From positions 17,399-81,398 of the forward strand of contig CAIVQB010000047.1 in the NCBI GenBank assembly GCA_903907925.1: a stretch of DNA of 64,000 bases, written 5' to 3'. How positions within the stretch are numbered: position 1 is the first letter of the stretch; each line of letters starts with the position of its first letter. Positions 61,149 through 64,000 of this stretch are shown piece by piece. The position numbers were made by a program, and so were the translations under genes. The DNA comes from an uncultured Verrucomicrobiota bacterium. Lineage in GTDB: Bacteria; Verrucomicrobiota; Verrucomicrobiia; Limisphaerales; UBA9464. Below the pieces are notes generated by a model, which had not been told where the DNA came from, ran no database searches, and saw nothing but the letters and a program-made list of their open reading frames with translations.

Positions 61149-62906
61149 ATGTCGCCCCGGTTTTTTCTGCCACTCTTGGCCCTCATGGGTTTTCCGTTTC
61201 TTGGTTCAGCCCAAGGCTTGATTCGTTTGCAATCTGGCGATGGTCCCAGCGGCGGATTCTACATCTTTTCGGCGGATCTCTATTCGCCTCAAGTAGCGCC
61301 GCTCCAGTTCCAACTGTTTGCCGGTCCGCCGGGAACGGCCGCCGGCGACCTGACTCCCGTTGGCCCCGTGCTCACCGGCACTCGGCTCAGCACGAAGGGC
61401 GGAACCAACGCCATCGCCATTCCGGGAGTTGCAGCCCACTCGACGCCTTCGTTGCAACTGCGCTTCTGGGATGACGAAACGGGTCGGTTCGCGAGTTATG
61501 CGGAGGCCCGCCGGCGTGGAAGTTCTCCGCTCGTCACCACGGTCTCCTTGTCGGCCCCGGGCGACAAACTCACCAACACGCTGCCGTTCTTCTACGCGGT
61601 GATGGAACAACCGATTCTGCCACCGACGGACCTGCCTCCGATCACGACCGTGGACTCGGCGCCGGGGGCGGCCGTCAGCCTGGTGGCTTCTGTGCCGACG
61701 CGGGATCCGTTTCAACCCTATTTCGGCAGCGTCACTCCGCTGGCACTGGCCGGGGACGGGTCTGCGGTCTTGCTGAGTGAAACCTCCTACGGTCCCAACG
61801 AGGCAGGCCCGACTGCCTCTCTTCAGACCTGGCGGCTCGGATCGACGGCCGGATATCTCGCCTACTCGCCGCTCTTTCAATCGGTGGGCTATTCCCCGGG
61901 CCCATTTTTTCCGCCCGTGCTTTCGTTCATCGGAACCACCAGCGATTGCGGCTTGATCCTGTGGAATCGCAACGGAGCCGGCGTCAACACCTACAACTCC
62001 CATAACCCACCGGTGCCGATCCTCGGAGCACCCGAGCCGCGATGGCGGCTTCCGGATCTCCAGGCGCTCGCACTCAGCGGCGACGGACGGTTCGTGCTGG
62101 GTTCGACGGCCGACGGTCTGGTCCAAGTGCGGTTGTCCGATTTTCAAACAGTGAAGACCTATCGATCAGTCACCCGTTGGATGGGCGCTTCACCCGATGG
62201 CACCCGCGTGGTAATGAGGTCCGGTGAGGGATTGCTCGCCCTGTGGTTGCGCATCGAATTCCAGGGCACGCGTCCGGTTCTGCAGCGATTGAATCTCCCG
62301 CCTGATTTCGAGCCCACACTGATCTCGGGCGACACGTTTGTCCTCGGCACCGCGAATCGCCTGTGGTCGGACCGCTTCGGTACCACCAACACGGTTGCTG
62401 TCCCGCCCGGTGTGGATCTCGCCTATCTCTCCGGCGATGGATCGGTGGCGGCCGGCAACACAACCAACGGACCGGTCCTGGTGTTGCTCGATGGATCGGT
62501 TCATCCCATCGCGGAATTCCTGCCGGGCGTGACAATGCCCGCGGGGAAAATCGGAACCGCTCAAGGCCTGAGCTTCGATGGACGAACGGCGTTGTTCACG
62601 CTGAACTCCACCAACATCGTGCCGAACATCCCCTTCGACGTGTTGTATCACGCCCGGATGGTCGTCCCCGATCTGCGTCCTGCGGTCGCCGCTTCCCGGG
62701 CAGGCGACACCATCAAACTCCGCTTCCCCACTCGCAACGGACTCTCCTACCGCATCGAGCAGGCCAGCGATCTGCAGACCTGGGCCGAAGCCGCGAGCTG
62801 GCAGAACGGCGACGGGGCGGATCGTGAGGTCGCCTTGCCGATCCGTGGCGGATCAGGATTCACTGCCTTCTTCCGCGTCGCCGCCCGCCCATCCTCCGCC
62901 CATTGA
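61149..62906 (+). CDS. exported WD40/propeller-like protein with C-terminal surface module
   Basis: The product is 585 residues with a signal peptide (FFLPLLALMGFPFLGSAQG). The middle contains propeller-like repeats with ALSGDGRFVLGSTADG, GASPDGTRVVMRSGEG and YLSGDGSVAAGNT. The C-terminus (IKLRFPTRNGLSYRIEQASDLQTWAEA...FFRVA) is the same kind of module seen at the ends of the NHL, giant lamin-tail and choice-of-anchor-M-like proteins. No enzymatic motif. The function is unknown. A longer start at 61125 adds eight residues. Confidence 0.75.
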   Translation: MSPRFFLPLLALMGFPFLGSAQGLIRLQSGDGPSGGFYIFSADLYSPQVAPLQFQLFAGPPGTAAGDLTPVGPVLTGTRLSTKGGTNAIAIPGVAAHSTPSLQLRFWDDETGRFASYAEARRRGSSPLVTTVSLSAPGDKLTNTLPFFYAVMEQPILPPTDLPPITTVDSAPGAAVSLVASVPTRDPFQPYFGSVTPLALAGDGSAVLLSETSYGPNEAGPTASLQTWRLGSTAGYLAYSPLFQSVGYSPGPFFPPVLSFIGTTSDCGLILWNRNGAGVNTYNSHNPPVPILGAPEPRWRLPDLQALALSGDGRFVLGSTADGLVQVRLSDFQTVKTYRSVTRWMGASPDGTRVVMRSGEGLLALWLRIEFQGTRPVLQRLNLPPDFEPTLISGDTFVLGTANRLWSDRFGTTNTVAVPPGVDLAYLSGDGSVAAGNTTNGPVLVLLDGSVHPIAEFLPGVTMPAGKIGTAQGLSFDGRTALFTLNSTNIVPNIPFDVLYHARMVVPDLRPAVAASRAGDTIKLRFPTRNGLSYRIEQASDLQTWAEAASWQNGDGADREVALPIRGGSGFTAFFRVAARPSSAH

Positions 62907-62911
62907 TCCCT

Positions 62912-63079
62912 ATGGAGTGCGCCGGCAGAGCGAAGCGTCGACGGCGCTATGGAGCCGGGCCTCCGATCAACACCGCCCGGATACCGTGGAATCTCGGCCG
63001 CAGTGGAACATCCGCCGCTCGGGGACGAAGGGAGGTGTTTCATAGCGGCGTGGCGCTTCGCTTCCCGCCGCAGTCCATA
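62912..63079. repeat. family B repeat, copy 1 (about 168 bp)
   Basis: It begins ATGGAGTGCGCCGGCAGAGC and ends CTTCCCGCCGCAGTCCATA, and includes TATGGAGCCGGGCCTCCGAT, ACCGTGGAATCTCGGCCGCA and TTTCATAGCGGCGTGGCGCT. Internal palindromes (GCGCCGGCAGAGCG...CGACGGCGC and CGGCGTGGCGCTTCGC...GCCG) allow hairpins. It lies directly after the WD40-like gene and next to the 3' end of the Y1 transposase. Confidence 0.82.
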
Positions 63080-63081
63080 AG

Positions 63082-63651
63082 CTACCACTCTGCGGCAACG
63101 TCTTCAAAATCGACAACCCTCAGCCGGTCGGTCTTGAATCCGTAGATCGTTTTCACCTGCGCCGCAGTAGCTGTCCGCTCGAACCAGGATGCCGAACACC
63201 ACGGGTACTGATTGGCAACGGTCACCAGTCCGTGTTTTACCGCATTCTGGTGGACGTAGTTCAAACGTGCCCGATAAGCACCCTCATACGTCAAAAGCGT
63301 TTCCCAGTAGTTGTGCCAAACCGATCGACCCGGGGTCCGATCGAGTCGATTGATCCATTTGGCCGTCTTCTCGTGGAGCAGGCCGAGCATTTCTCGAAGG
63401 CTTTCCGCTCCAGCCTCTCCATGCGGCGAATGTCCCACCCAATGGTAGTGATTGGAGAACACGGCCCACGCTTCAAGGTTCCACCCGAAGTCTGACGCCA
63501 TTGCCAGCAAGCCCCGGTTCAATACCTGAAGTCGTGCAGCACCGCAGAAGTGATGGCGTCGACCGTAGGTGCTGCAGGTCACCATGAATGTTCCGCCTAC
63601 TTTGAGCTGATGTGTCGGGGCATGCGGCCACGGCGTTCCTTGTTCCAACAT
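63082..63651 (-). CDS. REP-associated Y1 transposase (second, different type)
   Basis: The product is 189 residues. N-terminal GGTFMVTCSTYGRRHHF, the HUH-type motif NHYHWVGH, a LLHEKTAKWINRLD segment and WHNYWETLL fit RAYT-type transposases, with a tyrosine in the C-terminal LNYVHQNAVKHGLV region. It is unlike the 134-residue enzyme at 9585 in length and motifs. Three ~168-bp family B repeats flank it, one on one side and at least two on the other, so this is a transposase with its own repeat family. The start at 63651 was chosen because it gives the usual N-terminus; the frame extends to 63696. Confidence 0.85.
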   Translation of the reverse strand: MLEQGTPWPHAPTHQLKVGGTFMVTCSTYGRRHHFCGAARLQVLNRGLLAMASDFGWNLEAWAVFSNHYHWVGHSPHGEAGAESLREMLGLLHEKTAKWINRLDRTPGRSVWHNYWETLLTYEGAYRARLNYVHQNAVKHGLVTVANQYPWCSASWFERTATAAQVKTIYGFKTDRLRVVDFEDVAAEW

Positions 63652-63716
63652 ACCCGATGCCCGTACCGAGCTATGTAGGTCGGTGCAACTGTGCACATTG
63701 ATTCGTACACCCGCAC

Positions 63717-63883
63717 ATGGAGTGCGCCGGCAAAGCGCGGCGACGACGGCGCTATGGAGCCGGGCCTCGGATTAGCACCGCCCGTATATCGTGGAATCTT
63801 GGCCGTAGTGCAATATCCGCCGCTCGGGGCGAAGGAACGTGTTTCATAGCGGCGTGGCGCTTCGCTTCCCGCCGCAGTCCATA
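63717..63883. repeat. family B repeat, copy 2
   Basis: A copy of the 62912-63079 element in the same orientation (ATGGAGTGCGCCGGCAAAGC to GCCGCAGTCCATA). It has scattered substitutions, for example CGTATATCGTGGAATCTTGG. It lies just upstream of the transposase start. Confidence 0.82.
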
Positions 63884-63884
63884 G

Positions 63885-64000
63885 TGTGGAGTGCGCCGGC
63901 AGAGCGCAGCGTCGACGGCGCTATGGAGCCGTGCCTCCGATTAACACCGCCCGGATACCGTGGAATCTATTTGGCAGTGAAATATCCGCCGCTCGGGGCG
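63885..64000. repeat. family B repeat, copy 3 (cut by window end)
   Basis: It starts TGTGGAGTGCGCCGGCAGAG directly after copy 2 and continues to the window edge with GGAGCCGTGCCTCCGATTAA. It is in tandem with copy 2, so the array may continue to the right. Confidence 0.8.

Overview
The window looks like a chromosomal segment of a GC-rich Verrucomicrobiota bacterium, probably near Pedosphaera/Limisphaerales. The pointers are VPEP-type (PEP-CTERM) surface proteins, a pseudopilin-like protein with an H-X9-D motif, a 3,300-residue lamin-tail/CotH protein, several secreted proteins ending in a shared W...FYR C-terminal module, and many dispersed palindromic repeats. This assignment is inferred from gene content only. 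I see no rRNA, tRNA or CRISPR array.

Layout. 0-1.4 kb: the end of a lipid-type radical SAM gene, overlapped by a small membrane protein and an Lgt-like enzyme. 1.5-6.5 kb: an NHL-repeat protein and housekeeping genes (moaC, ruvA, a DUF374 acyltransferase, a lysine-2,3-aminomutase-like enzyme). 6.5-11.5 kb: two paralogous PEP-CTERM proteins with near-identical terminators, a 347-bp tandem repeat, other palindromic repeats, an IS200/REP-type transposase, and an LptF/LptG-like permease. 11.5-21.4 kb: one giant reverse-strand adhesin-like gene. 21.6-24.7 kb: a four-gene ABC operon resembling the zinc-associated PA4063-PA4066 genes of Pseudomonas. 24.8-36.8 kb: an ECF sigma factor with a cupin anti-sigma factor, diverging from a long co-directional run (DUF4331, TPR, HupE/UreJ, a small HPCxxC protein, pseudopilin, choice-of-anchor-M-like protein, phosphodiesterase, TonB receptor). 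A matching candidate ECF promoter precedes both the sigma gene and the DUF4331 gene.

36.8-47 kb looks accessory and partly decayed. It holds a phospholipase C relic, a second HPCxxC gene, a small cytochrome-like gene broken by one base in its haem motif, a siderophore-type TonB receptor, an exported DJ-1/PfpI-YHS fusion, a full phospholipase C, an alginate-export-like porin and a membrane gene that may be frameshifted. 47.4-52.9 kb: dus, cutA, DUF1232, TPR, a PBP4-type peptidase and a Gfo/Idh/MocA oxidoreductase. 52.9-62.9 kb: a glycoside-hydrolase-like secreted protein, an MFS transporter with a zinc-ribbon partner, a redoxin/cytochrome/copper-monooxygenase-like fusion, a HEAT-like protein and a WD40-like secreted protein. 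The right edge holds a second Y1 transposase within a different family of ~168-bp repeats.

The most interesting leads are the ECF-linked envelope (probably metal) locus with its duplicated HPCxxC proteins, two separate repeat/transposase systems, the radical SAM/Lgt-like lipid operon, and the C-terminal module shared by four secreted proteins.
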